Shown here one piece after another: positions 37,467 through 45,869 of a DNA stretch of 64,000 nt (the first letter of the stretch is position 1; the number at the start of each line of letters is the position of its first letter). The notes under the pieces are model-generated. The model was given only the letters and a program-made list of their open reading frames with translations. It did no database searches and had not been told where the DNA came from. The position numbers were made by a program, and so were the translations under genes. The DNA is taken from the NCBI GenBank assembly GCA_963422565.1, contig OY730228.1, positions 3,038,001 through 3,102,000 of the forward strand, given 5' to 3'. Source of the DNA: G963422565 sp963422565 (lineage in GTDB: Bacteria > Pseudomonadota > Alphaproteobacteria > MPNO01).

Positions 37467-38912
37467 CTACCCGTCCATCGGCCAGGGGTTGTCGGGACGC
37501 TGGGGCTCGGCGCGGATCGGGCCTCGGGCGATCGCGTCCTCGAGGGAGACGATCGACCCGGCATAGCCGCCGAAGGCCAGGAACTCGTCGTGCGGCATCA
37601 CGAACTCGATCGGCGCGACCAGAGCCGGGGTCGGCACATAGCCGAAGGCGTTGTCGGGCATGGTGGTCACGTCGAGCATGACCGTGATCCCGCCGCCGGG
37701 CCAGACATAGACCGGCGCGCCGCCGCAGGTCACGCGGGTGGCGCGGCGCTTGATCGAGCGCGTCAGGCGGACCGGGTTGATCGTCACGCCGGCGCGCAGG
37801 CTGCCGCCCGCCCCCGCCATGAACAGCACGCTGCAAAGCGCCGGCTCGCAATTCTCGCCGATCCTGTCGACGACGACCCGGAGCGCGGCCGGCATCTCGC
37901 TTTCCACCGGACGGAGGTCGTCGTCGAGGGTGAAAAAGGCCGCGTCCTGCCCGGTAGTCGAGACCATCAGCAGCTTGAGCCCGGGCCAGGCGGTCTTGCC
38001 GTCGATCCGCTCGATGATCGACAACGGATCGGTCACGTCGGTCCCGCCCCACCCGCTGCCGTGCTCGGCGACCTGGAAATAGCGGCCGGGGGTCGATCTG
38101 CGCCCGCGCACCCGGATCCCGGCGGCCGGCATGTCGAGGAACTTCCCGGACTGATGCTCGGTCAGCACGCCGGTGATGTGGTCGTCGACGACGATCACCT
38201 CGTCGACATGGCCGTGCCATTGCGGCGCGAAGATGCCGATCGTCGCGGAGCCGCAGCCGACCCGCATGCGCTCCTCCCGGACGCCGTCGATCACCGGCGG
38301 CGCGCCGGCCTCGACGACGAGGGCCGCGCCGCCGTCGACGGTCATCTCCAGCGGCTCCTTGTTGCACAGCGTCAGCATCGCCTGGCAGGTGGCGTTGCCT
38401 TCCTTCTTGGAGCCGCCGGTCAGATGGCGAACCCCGCCGATCGCCAGCATCTGCGAGCCGTATTCCGCCGTCGTCACATGGCCGATCTGCTCGCCGCCTA
38501 ACCGGACGGGCGCCGGCTCGGGGCCGATATAGCGGTCGGTGTCGATCTTGATCTTGACCCCGCAATAGGAGAACACGCCTTCGCTGACGACCGTCACCAT
38601 GTCGATGCCGTCATGCGCCGAGGAGACGATGAACGGTGCCGGTTTGTAGTCGGGATAGGTCGTGGTGGCGCCGATGCCGGTGACGAAGACGGGCTCGCCG
38701 CCGCGCACCAGCGCGCCGTCCCAGCCCTCCGCGGCGGAGAGAAACGGCACCAGCGCGCCGTCCACCTCGGCCGTCTTACGGGTCACCAGCAGCGGATCCA
38801 TCCGGGCGAGCGCGCCGTCGACATTGCCGTAGCGGTCGCAGGCCCCGGTGCGGCCGGGGCGTATCCGGCAGAGGACCGGACAGGCGTCGCAGGTGACGAT
38901 TTCCGTGCTCAT
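37467..38912 (-). CDS. 6-hydroxynicotinate reductase
   Basis: A 481-residue protein starting with a ferredoxin-like cysteine set CDACPVLCRI ... GAC (Cys8, 11, 15 and 25) and followed by blocks I recognise from proteins annotated as 6-hydroxynicotinate reductase (SYCGVKIKIDTD; HVTTAEYGSQMLAIGGV; HLTGGSKKEGNATCQAM). The characterised enzyme (Hnr, Eubacterium barkeri) is an Fe-S flavoprotein that uses reduced ferredoxin to turn 6-hydroxynicotinate into 1,4,5,6-tetrahydro-6-oxonicotinate. The gene begins 4 bp after the Mo-hydroxylase gene, which supports a shared nicotinate pathway. No enamidase gene is adjacent. Confidence 0.8.
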   Translation of the reverse strand: MSTEIVTCDACPVLCRIRPGRTGACDRYGNVDGALARMDPLLVTRKTAEVDGALVPFLSAAEGWDGALVRGGEPVFVTGIGATTTYPDYKPAPFIVSSAHDGIDMVTVVSEGVFSYCGVKIKIDTDRYIGPEPAPVRLGGEQIGHVTTAEYGSQMLAIGGVRHLTGGSKKEGNATCQAMLTLCNKEPLEMTVDGGAALVVEAGAPPVIDGVREERMRVGCGSATIGIFAPQWHGHVDEVIVVDDHITGVLTEHQSGKFLDMPAAGIRVRGRRSTPGRYFQVAEHGSGWGGTDVTDPLSIIERIDGKTAWPGLKLLMVSTTGQDAAFFTLDDDLRPVESEMPAALRVVVDRIGENCEPALCSVLFMAGAGGSLRAGVTINPVRLTRSIKRRATRVTCGGAPVYVWPGGGITVMLDVTTMPDNAFGYVPTPALVAPIEFVMPHDEFLAFGGYAGSIVSLEDAIARGPIRAEPQRPDNPWPMDG

Positions 38913-38916
38913 CGCC

Positions 38917-41679
38917 TCAGCCGGGCGCCTTCAGGCCCTGGGCGAGAATGGCCGCGCGGACCCGGTCGGGAGTCGCCGGCGCCCGCGTCAGCCGGACGCC
39001 GGTCGCATGGTGGATCGCGCCGAAGATCGCCGGCGGCGTGGCGATCAGGGTCGGTTCGCCGATGCCCTTCGCTCCCCATGGTCCGGTCGGTTCGGGATCC
39101 TCGACGAGGATATAGTCGATCTCCGGCATGTCGCCGACGGTCGGAATCAGATAATCGTGCAGGTTCTCCGTTCGTCCCGGCACGTATTCCTCCATCAGCG
39201 CGAGGCCGAGCCCCTGGGCGAGGCCGCCGTCGATCTGCCCTTCGACCTGCTGGGGGTTGAGCGACCGCCCGACATCGTGGGCGGCGACCATGCGGCGGAT
39301 CCGGACCGTGCCGAGCGCCGCGTCGATTTCCGCCTCGGCGATATGGGCGGCGAAGGCATAGGTTGCGTAAGGAACGCCCTGGCCGTTCTCGTCGCACGGC
39401 CCGGTCGGCGGATCGAACGTCCCCTCGCCGACCAGCACGTCGGCGCCGCGCACCGGGGCGAGGGCGGCGAGATCTATTCGCCGGGTCGCATCACCGTCGC
39501 GGAGGGTCAACACGCTTTCGCCGAAGACGATTTCGGCGCCGTCGCCGACATTGCCGAGCCGCAGAATCCGGCGCCGCAGGTCCTCGCCGGCGAGCTTCGC
39601 CGCGTTCCCCGACACGTAGGCCTGGCGCGATGCAGAAGTCTTGCCCGCATCGGCCGTGAGGTCGGTATCGCCCCAGACCAGCGCCATCCGGTCCATTTCG
39701 ATCCCGAGGCCGTCGGCGGCGCATTGGACCATGGTGGTGTTGGTCCCCTGGCCGATGTCCTGGGCGCCCGAATAGAGGGTCACGGTGCCGTCGCGGGCGA
39801 TGCCGACATGCATCGTCGAGGGGTTGGCCATCGAAGTGTTGCCGCAGCCGTACCACATGCAGCCGATGCCGACGCCGCGCCGCAGCACGCCCGAGGCCGC
39901 CGCGTTCCAGGCCTCGGCGGCGACCCTCATCTCCCGCCAGCGGGGGCGCAGCCGGTCCAGGCACTCGGCCAGCCCGCAGCTCGCCCGCAGGACCTGGCCG
40001 GTCGCCGTCTCGTCGCCGGCGCGGAGCGCGTTCCGCAAGCGGAACTCGAGCGGGTCGATGCCGCATCGCTCGGCCATCATGTCCATCAGCATGTCGTGCA
40101 GCAGCGCCGATTGCGGGACGCCGAACCCGCGGAAGGCGCCCGCCGGCGGCGCGTTGGTGTAGACCCCCCGCGAGGTCGCGGCGACATGGGGCACCCGGTA
40201 GGGGCCGGTGGCATGGACCGGCACCCGGTCCTTGACGGTTAGTCCGAAGGACACGTAGGCGCCGGTGTCGAAATCGCCGTGGAAGCTGTAGCCGACGAGC
40301 CGGCCGTCGGCGGTGCAGCCGGCGCGCGCCCGGGTCCGGGACGGGTGGCGCTTGGTCGAGCACGCCATCGACTCGATCCGGTTGTAGACCGCGCGCACGG
40401 GGCGGTCGAGATGCCAGGCGGCGACGGCGAGCAAGGGCTGGATCGATACGTCGATCTTGCCGCCGAAGCCGCCGCCGCAGGCGCTCGGCAGCACCCTGAC
40501 CGCATCTATCGGCAGGCCGAGGATGTTGGCCAGCTCGTCGCGGTCCATATGCGGCGCCTGGGTGGCGGCGGCGATCTCCAGCCGGTCGCCGACGCGGCGC
40601 GCCCAGCCCGCCTCCGGCTCGATATAGGCGTGTTCCACGAAGGCGGTCTCGAAGCTCCCCTCGACCACGATGTCGGCGCCGGCCAACGCCACCGCCGCAT
40701 CGCCCTTCACGACGCGGCCATGCGCCATGACGTTGCCCGGCTTGTCGGCGTGCACGCGCGGCGCGCCATCGGCCAGCGCCTCGTCGAGCCCGTGGACGTG
40801 CGGCCGCGTCCGGTAGACGATCGGCAGCTCCTCGTCGCGGATGCCGTGCACGGATTCGTAATCGCCGACCAAAGCGAGGACTGTTTCGCCGCGGAAGCGG
40901 ACTTCCCCGTCGGCGAAGACGGGCTGGTCCTTGACCGTCGGATACACGCCGAACCCGTTGACCCCCGGCACGTCCGCGGGGCCGATCACCCGGACCAGCC
41001 CGGGGTGGCGCGCGAACAGCGGCGCGAGATCGCCGACGGTGAACGTGGCGCTCCAATACGACGACCGGACGGCGCGCAGCCACAGCGCGTCGGCCGGCGC
41101 CTGGTCGGCACCGAAAATCTCGGTGCCGTCGACCTTGCGCCGCCCGTCCGTTTTCGCGACCCGCGCGCCCACCGCTTCGCCGGCCGCGGGGCTGTCGAGG
41201 GTCGCCCCGCCGGGCGCGACGACATGGCGCACTGCCTCGACGATCTTCTTGTAGCCCGTACAACGGCAGAGCACGCCGCCCAGCGCGTCGCGGATCGCGC
41301 CTTCGTCCGGGTCGTCGTTGCGGCGCAACAGGTCGGCGGCCGCCATCAGCATGCCCGGCGTGCAGATGCCGCACTGCGCGGCACCGTGGAGATGGAACGA
41401 GTCCTGGAGCGCGGCGAGCCGGCCGCCCGCGGCGGCCAACCCCTCGACGGTGGTGACCGACCGGCCGGCCGCCTGACCCACGGGGGTCATGCAGGCGCAG
41501 ATCTGCCGGCCGTCCAGGAGCACCGTGCAGGCGCCGCAGTCGCCGGCATCGCAGCCCACCTTGGTGCCGGTGAGCGCCAGATCCTCGCGCAGCACATCGG
41601 CCAGTCTCCGGATCGGCGGGGCCTCGGTCTCCGCCTGCCTGCCGTTGAGCGTGAAGGAGATCATTGCGGATCCGGACAT
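38917..41679 (-). CDS. Fused [2Fe-2S]/molybdopterin hydroxylase, predicted nicotinate dehydrogenase
   Basis: A 920-residue fusion: N-terminal [2Fe-2S] domains (Cys43, 48, 51 in GCDAGDCGAC; AQCGICTPG; LCRCTGYKK) joined to a full molybdopterin subunit from about residue 175 (CGGGFGGKIDVS, AGAFRGFGVPQS, GAQDIGQGTNTTMVQ and the base Glu in AKGIGEPT). This resembles Desulfovibrio aldehyde oxidoreductase in order but works with a separate FAD subunit encoded immediately upstream (TGATG overlap). Being co-operonic with 6-hydroxynicotinate reductase, its likely role is nicotinate to 6-hydroxynicotinate. Substrate is inferred from context, not from residues. Confidence 0.85.
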   Translation of the reverse strand: MSGSAMISFTLNGRQAETEAPPIRRLADVLREDLALTGTKVGCDAGDCGACTVLLDGRQICACMTPVGQAAGRSVTTVEGLAAAGGRLAALQDSFHLHGAAQCGICTPGMLMAAADLLRRNDDPDEGAIRDALGGVLCRCTGYKKIVEAVRHVVAPGGATLDSPAAGEAVGARVAKTDGRRKVDGTEIFGADQAPADALWLRAVRSSYWSATFTVGDLAPLFARHPGLVRVIGPADVPGVNGFGVYPTVKDQPVFADGEVRFRGETVLALVGDYESVHGIRDEELPIVYRTRPHVHGLDEALADGAPRVHADKPGNVMAHGRVVKGDAAVALAGADIVVEGSFETAFVEHAYIEPEAGWARRVGDRLEIAAATQAPHMDRDELANILGLPIDAVRVLPSACGGGFGGKIDVSIQPLLAVAAWHLDRPVRAVYNRIESMACSTKRHPSRTRARAGCTADGRLVGYSFHGDFDTGAYVSFGLTVKDRVPVHATGPYRVPHVAATSRGVYTNAPPAGAFRGFGVPQSALLHDMLMDMMAERCGIDPLEFRLRNALRAGDETATGQVLRASCGLAECLDRLRPRWREMRVAAEAWNAAASGVLRRGVGIGCMWYGCGNTSMANPSTMHVGIARDGTVTLYSGAQDIGQGTNTTMVQCAADGLGIEMDRMALVWGDTDLTADAGKTSASRQAYVSGNAAKLAGEDLRRRILRLGNVGDGAEIVFGESVLTLRDGDATRRIDLAALAPVRGADVLVGEGTFDPPTGPCDENGQGVPYATYAFAAHIAEAEIDAALGTVRIRRMVAAHDVGRSLNPQQVEGQIDGGLAQGLGLALMEEYVPGRTENLHDYLIPTVGDMPEIDYILVEDPEPTGPWGAKGIGEPTLIATPPAIFGAIHHATGVRLTRAPATPDRVRAAILAQGLKAPG

Positions 41680-42518
41680 CAAGGGCTCCCGAGCTCGGTC
41701 AACGCGCGGCGGACCAGGGTCAAGGCGGACTCCATGCGGTAGGCGGCAGTGCCGCGCACGTCGTCTATGGGCGACAGCGGAGCGAGGTGGTCGGGCCGGA
41801 CGGCCCCGGCGAGATCGGGTTCCGTCGGCAGCCCGACGAGCGAATCCTCCAGGGCCGGCAACCGCCGCGCCACCGTCGAGCAGGAGCCCACGGCGATCCG
41901 CGCGCGGCCGACGGTTCCCTCCGCGGTCGGCTCGAGGACCGCGCCGACCATGACGATGGAGATCACCAGATAGCGCCGCGCGCCGAGCTTGAGGAAGACG
42001 CTCCGCGCTTCTTCGGCGGGCTTGGGAACGATGATCGCCGTCACCAGTTCGGAAGGCGCGCGGGCCGTCGCGCGGTTGCCGGTCACGAAATCGGCGACCG
42101 GCAGCGTGCGGCTCCCGGCCGCCGAGGCGATCTCCACGGCGGCGTCGAGGGCGAGGAGGTTGGGCATGCTGTCGGCCGCTGGCGAGGCGTTGCAGACATT
42201 GCCGACGATGGTGCCGGCGTTCTGCACCTGGACGCCGCCGACCTCGCGGGCCGCGCGCTTGAGACCGTCGAAACAGGCGGGGAGGGGCGTCTCCAGCAGC
42301 TCCGTCCAGGTGACCAGGGCGCCGAGCCGATAGCCGTCCCCCCGGTCGGAGATGCCTTGCAGGGCGTCGATCGCGGTGATGTCGAGAACATCCTCGTCGA
42401 GCGGCTTCCCGACCCGCGCAGGATAATGGTCGGTGCCGCCGGCGACGACCGTCAACGGGGCTCCGCTCAGCGCTGCCAGGGCATCGTCCAGCTCGCCGGG
42501 GCGCAGATAGCGCGGCAT
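41679..42518 (-). CDS. FAD-binding subunit of the predicted nicotinate dehydrogenase
   Basis: A 279-residue CO-dehydrogenase-flavoprotein-type subunit starting MPRYLRPGELDDALAALSG, with the FAD motifs VVAGGTDHYPARVG and GGVQVQNAGTIVGNVCNASPAADS. It passes electrons from the FeS/Mo subunit to NAD(P) or another acceptor. An upstream in-frame ATG at 42572 would add 18 residues. Its TGA shares one base with the next gene's ATG, so the subunits should be made in equal amounts. First gene of the operon ending in the 6-hydroxynicotinate reductase. Confidence 0.9.
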   Translation of the reverse strand: MPRYLRPGELDDALAALSGAPLTVVAGGTDHYPARVGKPLDEDVLDITAIDALQGISDRGDGYRLGALVTWTELLETPLPACFDGLKRAAREVGGVQVQNAGTIVGNVCNASPAADSMPNLLALDAAVEIASAAGSRTLPVADFVTGNRATARAPSELVTAIIVPKPAEEARSVFLKLGARRYLVISIVMVGAVLEPTAEGTVGRARIAVGSCSTVARRLPALEDSLVGLPTEPDLAGAVRPDHLAPLSPIDDVRGTAAYRMESALTLVRRALTELGSP

Positions 42519-42892
42519 TGGTTCGGTCCGCAGGAAAGAAGACGGCAGGATCACGCTTGCTGCCGACAACATCGTCAGCGTATCGGCAAATTAGACGTCG
42601 CCGCCGCCCGGCATGTCAAGCTGCCGGGCGGCCGTCCTCCCCCTCGAGGGAAGGGCCGGGATGGCGGCCTTCCCCGAGAACCGGGCGGCGATGCGGGCCG
42701 GGATGCCGGCGGAAGCCGCCTGCCGGGACGCCGAAACGAGAATGGCTGGCGGCCGTCCCGGAACGAGGGAGACGGTCGGATGCGTCGCGGCCCGGGGCGC
42801 CGCCCTCTCCCCGCCCGGAACCGCTTGACATTTTCCGCGCCGCATAGCTGATAGATTGACAAGCGCGCGACTTCCGTTGATTGGATAGGCCG
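42519..42892. promoter_or_regulatory. Divergent control region between the nicotinate operon and korAB
   Basis: A 374-bp spacer. Two perfect TTGACA hexamers on the plus strand, at 42825-42830 and 42856-42861, are 31 bp apart and upstream of korA. The -10 partners are weak (for example GATAGA at 42850-42855). Plus-strand frames here are open by GC bias but Pro/Arg-rich without family signals. Because both operons start here, one regulator could control them together. Confidence 0.4.
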
Positions 42893-44785
42893 ATGGCGAC
42901 CAGACTCGCGACCACAGCTGCGACCGGTGGGGCGGCTGAGGACGTTCCCCGCAAGACGCTCGACTCGGTGGTGATCCGCTTCGCGGGCGACTCGGGCGAC
43001 GGGATGCAGCTGACCGGGACCCAGTTCACCCAGTCGACCGCGTTGATGGGCAACGATCTGGCCACCTTCCCCGACTTCCCGGCGGAGATCCGGGCGCCTA
43101 TCGGCACGACCTACGGCGTGTCGGCGTTCCAGATCAATTTCGCGTCCTACGACATCATGACGCCGGGCGACGCGCCGGACGTACTGGTGGCGATGAACCC
43201 GGCGGCGCTCAAGGTCCATCTCCGCGACGTGCCCAAGGGCGGAACGATCATCCTTAACGCGGACGCGTTCAGCGCGCGCAACGTCGCCAAGGCGGGCTAC
43301 GACGCCAACCCGCTGGAGGACGGCACGCTCGACAATTATGTGGTCATCCCGATCGACATCCAGAAGATGACCCTCGCCGCCGTGAAGGGGCTGGGGCTCA
43401 GCAACAAGGAAGCGGTCCGCTGCAAGAACATGTGGGCGCTGGGGCTGATGTGCTGGATGTACGATCGCGACCGTCAGCCGACCATCGACTGGCTCAACCA
43501 GCGCTTCGGCGCGCGCGCGCCGGCCCTGGCCCAAGCGAACGTCGCGGCGCTCAACGCCGGCCATGCCTACGGCGAGACCGCCGAGCTGCCGAGCGGGCTC
43601 GGCGCCTATGTCGTGCCCAAGGCCGACGTGAAGCCCGGCGTCTACCGCGCCGTTACCGGGACGGAGGCGATCGCTTGGGGGCTGGTCACCGGAGCGCGGA
43701 AGGCGGGGCTGCCGCTGTTCCTGGGATCCTATCCGATCACGCCGGCCTCGGCGCTGCTGCACACCCTGTCCAATCTCAAGGAGTACGGCGTCACCACGTT
43801 CCAGGCCGAGGACGAGATCGCCGCCGTGTGCTCGGCGATCGGCGCGTCCTATGCGGGCGCGATCGGCGTCACGTCGAGCTCGGGCCCGGGGATCGCGCTC
43901 AAGACCGAGGCGGTCGGCCTTGCCTTCGCCGCGGAGCTGCCGCTGATCGTCGTCAACAGCCAGCGCGGCGGGCCGTCGACCGGGCTGCCGACGAAGACCG
44001 AACAGTCGGATCTGTTCCAGGCGGTCTACGGGCGCAACGCCGATTCCCCGCTTCCGGTGGTCGCATCCCGCAGCGCCGGCGACTGCTTCTTCGCCGCCGT
44101 GGAAGCGGTGCGGCTCGCGGTCACCTATATGACGCCGGTCATGCTGCTGACCGACGGCTATCTCGCCAATGCGGCCGAGCCCTGGGAGATTCCCGACGCC
44201 GACGACATCCCCGAGTTCAAGGTGGCGCTGGGCACGGATCCCGAGAGCGTCCACGCGTTCAAGCGGGACGAACGGACGCTGGCGCGGAGCTGGGTGATAC
44301 CGGGCACGCCGGGGCTGATGCACCGGATCGGCGGTATCGAGAAGAGCTACGAGACGGGCCATATCTCCTACGATCCGGAGAACCATCACCGGATGACCAA
44401 GGTTCGCGCCGCCAAGGTGGACGGTATCGCCCGCGACATCCCGGCCCAGACCGTCGAGGCTGGCCCCGAGTCCGGGCGGCTCGCGGTGGTGGGCTGGGGC
44501 TCGACCCACGGCGCGATCAGCCAGGCGGTCCGGCGCGCGAACGCGGCCGGGCTCGCCGTCGCGCATATCCACATCCGGCATATCTGGCCGCTGCCCGCGA
44601 ATCTCGGGGGGCTTCTGCGCGGATACGACCGCGTTCTGGTGCCCGAGATGAACAACGGCCAGCTCGTCAAGGTGCTCCGCGCCGAATATCTCGTCGACGC
44701 CGAGGGCCTCAATCAGATCTCCGGGTTGCCGTTCAAGGTTTCCGACCTGGAAGCGGCGATCCGCGCGCGTGGAGAGGTGAGATGA
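42893..44785 (+). CDS. korA: 2-oxoacid:ferredoxin oxidoreductase, alpha (fused gamma-alpha) subunit
   Basis: A 630-residue subunit with the gamma domain first (SVVIRFAGDSGDGMQLTGTQFTQSTAL, APIGTTYGVSAFQINFAS) and the alpha domain from about residue 240 (GTEAIAWGLVTGARKAG, SYPITPASALLHTL, QAEDEIAAVCSAIGASYAGAIG, TSSSGPGIALKTEA, RGGPSTGLPTKTEQSDL). This size and order match KorA of the two-subunit 2-oxoglutarate:ferredoxin oxidoreductases known from aerobes, which make succinyl-CoA and reduced ferredoxin. The stop overlaps the korB start (ATGA). ATG 42893 is the first good start; TTG 42881 is possible. Confidence 0.92.
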   Translation: MATRLATTAATGGAAEDVPRKTLDSVVIRFAGDSGDGMQLTGTQFTQSTALMGNDLATFPDFPAEIRAPIGTTYGVSAFQINFASYDIMTPGDAPDVLVAMNPAALKVHLRDVPKGGTIILNADAFSARNVAKAGYDANPLEDGTLDNYVVIPIDIQKMTLAAVKGLGLSNKEAVRCKNMWALGLMCWMYDRDRQPTIDWLNQRFGARAPALAQANVAALNAGHAYGETAELPSGLGAYVVPKADVKPGVYRAVTGTEAIAWGLVTGARKAGLPLFLGSYPITPASALLHTLSNLKEYGVTTFQAEDEIAAVCSAIGASYAGAIGVTSSSGPGIALKTEAVGLAFAAELPLIVVNSQRGGPSTGLPTKTEQSDLFQAVYGRNADSPLPVVASRSAGDCFFAAVEAVRLAVTYMTPVMLLTDGYLANAAEPWEIPDADDIPEFKVALGTDPESVHAFKRDERTLARSWVIPGTPGLMHRIGGIEKSYETGHISYDPENHHRMTKVRAAKVDGIARDIPAQTVEAGPESGRLAVVGWGSTHGAISQAVRRANAAGLAVAHIHIRHIWPLPANLGGLLRGYDRVLVPEMNNGQLVKVLRAEYLVDAEGLNQISGLPFKVSDLEAAIRARGEVR

Positions 44786-45813
44786 ACGTCCAGACTCCGG
44801 TCGAGCAGCTCAGACCGGCAGACTATGCCTCCGACCAGGAGGTTCGCTGGTGCCCCGGCTGCGGCGATTACGCGATCCTCAAGTCGGTTCAGCGCACCAT
44901 GGCCGACCTCCGTATTCCGCCCGAGCAGGCGGTCTTCATCTCCGGGATCGGCTGCGCGGCACGGTTCCCCTACTACATGGCCACCTACGGCTTTCACACG
45001 ATCCACGGCCGGGCGCCCGCGGTCGCGACCGGCGTGAAGCTGGCCAATCCAGATCTCGACGTGTGGGTCGTGATGGGGGATGGCGACTGCCTGTCGATCG
45101 GCGGCAACCACACGCTGCACGCGCTCCGGCGCAACGTCGATCTGCAGATGCTGCTGTTCAACAACGAGATCTACGGCTTGACCAAGGGCCAGTACTCGCC
45201 GACATCGCGGCTCGGGACTCGCTCGCCTTCCACGCCGCAGGGCTCGCTGGATTCGCCGGTCAACGCCGCCGTCTTCGCGCTGGGCGCCGGGGCGCGGTTC
45301 GTCGCGCGGTCGGTCGACACCAATCAGAAGCATCTGCCCGAGACCCTCAAGCGGGCGCATGGCCATAGAGGCGCCTCCTTCGTCGAGATCGTCCAAAACT
45401 GTATCGTCTACAACGATGGCGCTTTCTCCGGCTGGACCGATCGGGCCGCCGTCGCCGAGGCCCAGATCGCCGTCATGCACGGCGAGAAGCTGATTTTCGG
45501 CAAGGACCGCGGCAAGGGTCTCCGCTTCGCACCGGGACGGCTCGCCCTGGATGTCGTCGAGATCGGCCGGGACGGGGTCACCGAAAACGATATCCTGGTT
45601 CACGACGAGACCGACCGGACTTTGGCGGGCCTGCTGGGCGCGATGGCGCATCCGGAGTTTCCGGTCGCCGTCGGCGTGCTCTACTGCAACCCGGCGGAGA
45701 CCTACGACCGTGCGGTCCATGCGCAGCTCGCCGCGGTCAGGGACAAGACCCCGGCCGGCGGCCTCAACGCCATGCTCCGCCGAGGGCGCACCTGGACCGT
45801 CGCGCCGGGCTGA
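44782..45813 (+). CDS. korB: 2-oxoacid:ferredoxin oxidoreductase, beta (TPP-binding) subunit
   Basis: A 343-residue subunit with WCPGCGDYAILKSVQ, SGIGCAARFPYYMATYGFHTIHGR, the thiamine-pyrophosphate motif VVMGDGDCLSIGGNH and LLFNNEIYGLTKGQYSPTS. No ferredoxin domain is fused and no separate delta subunit is present, as in the two-subunit KorAB type. The C-terminal part (DVVEIGRDGVTENDILVHD) is typical too. Coupled to korA by a 4-bp overlap and followed 56 bp later by the ferredoxin-NADP reductase gene. Confidence 0.93.
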   Translation: MNVQTPVEQLRPADYASDQEVRWCPGCGDYAILKSVQRTMADLRIPPEQAVFISGIGCAARFPYYMATYGFHTIHGRAPAVATGVKLANPDLDVWVVMGDGDCLSIGGNHTLHALRRNVDLQMLLFNNEIYGLTKGQYSPTSRLGTRSPSTPQGSLDSPVNAAVFALGAGARFVARSVDTNQKHLPETLKRAHGHRGASFVEIVQNCIVYNDGAFSGWTDRAAVAEAQIAVMHGEKLIFGKDRGKGLRFAPGRLALDVVEIGRDGVTENDILVHDETDRTLAGLLGAMAHPEFPVAVGVLYCNPAETYDRAVHAQLAAVRDKTPAGGLNAMLRRGRTWTVAPG

Positions 45814-45869
45814 CCGCCCGGCCCAGCCGCGGCCGCCGGGCGCGGCGTGGCGGGAATCAGGAGCCTTTG

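Noticed and set aside
42575..44581. 668-codon minus-strand frame opposite korA.
   Set aside because: Antisense of korA, which carries all expected domain motifs; the frame's product is Arg/Asp/Val-rich and unrecognisable.
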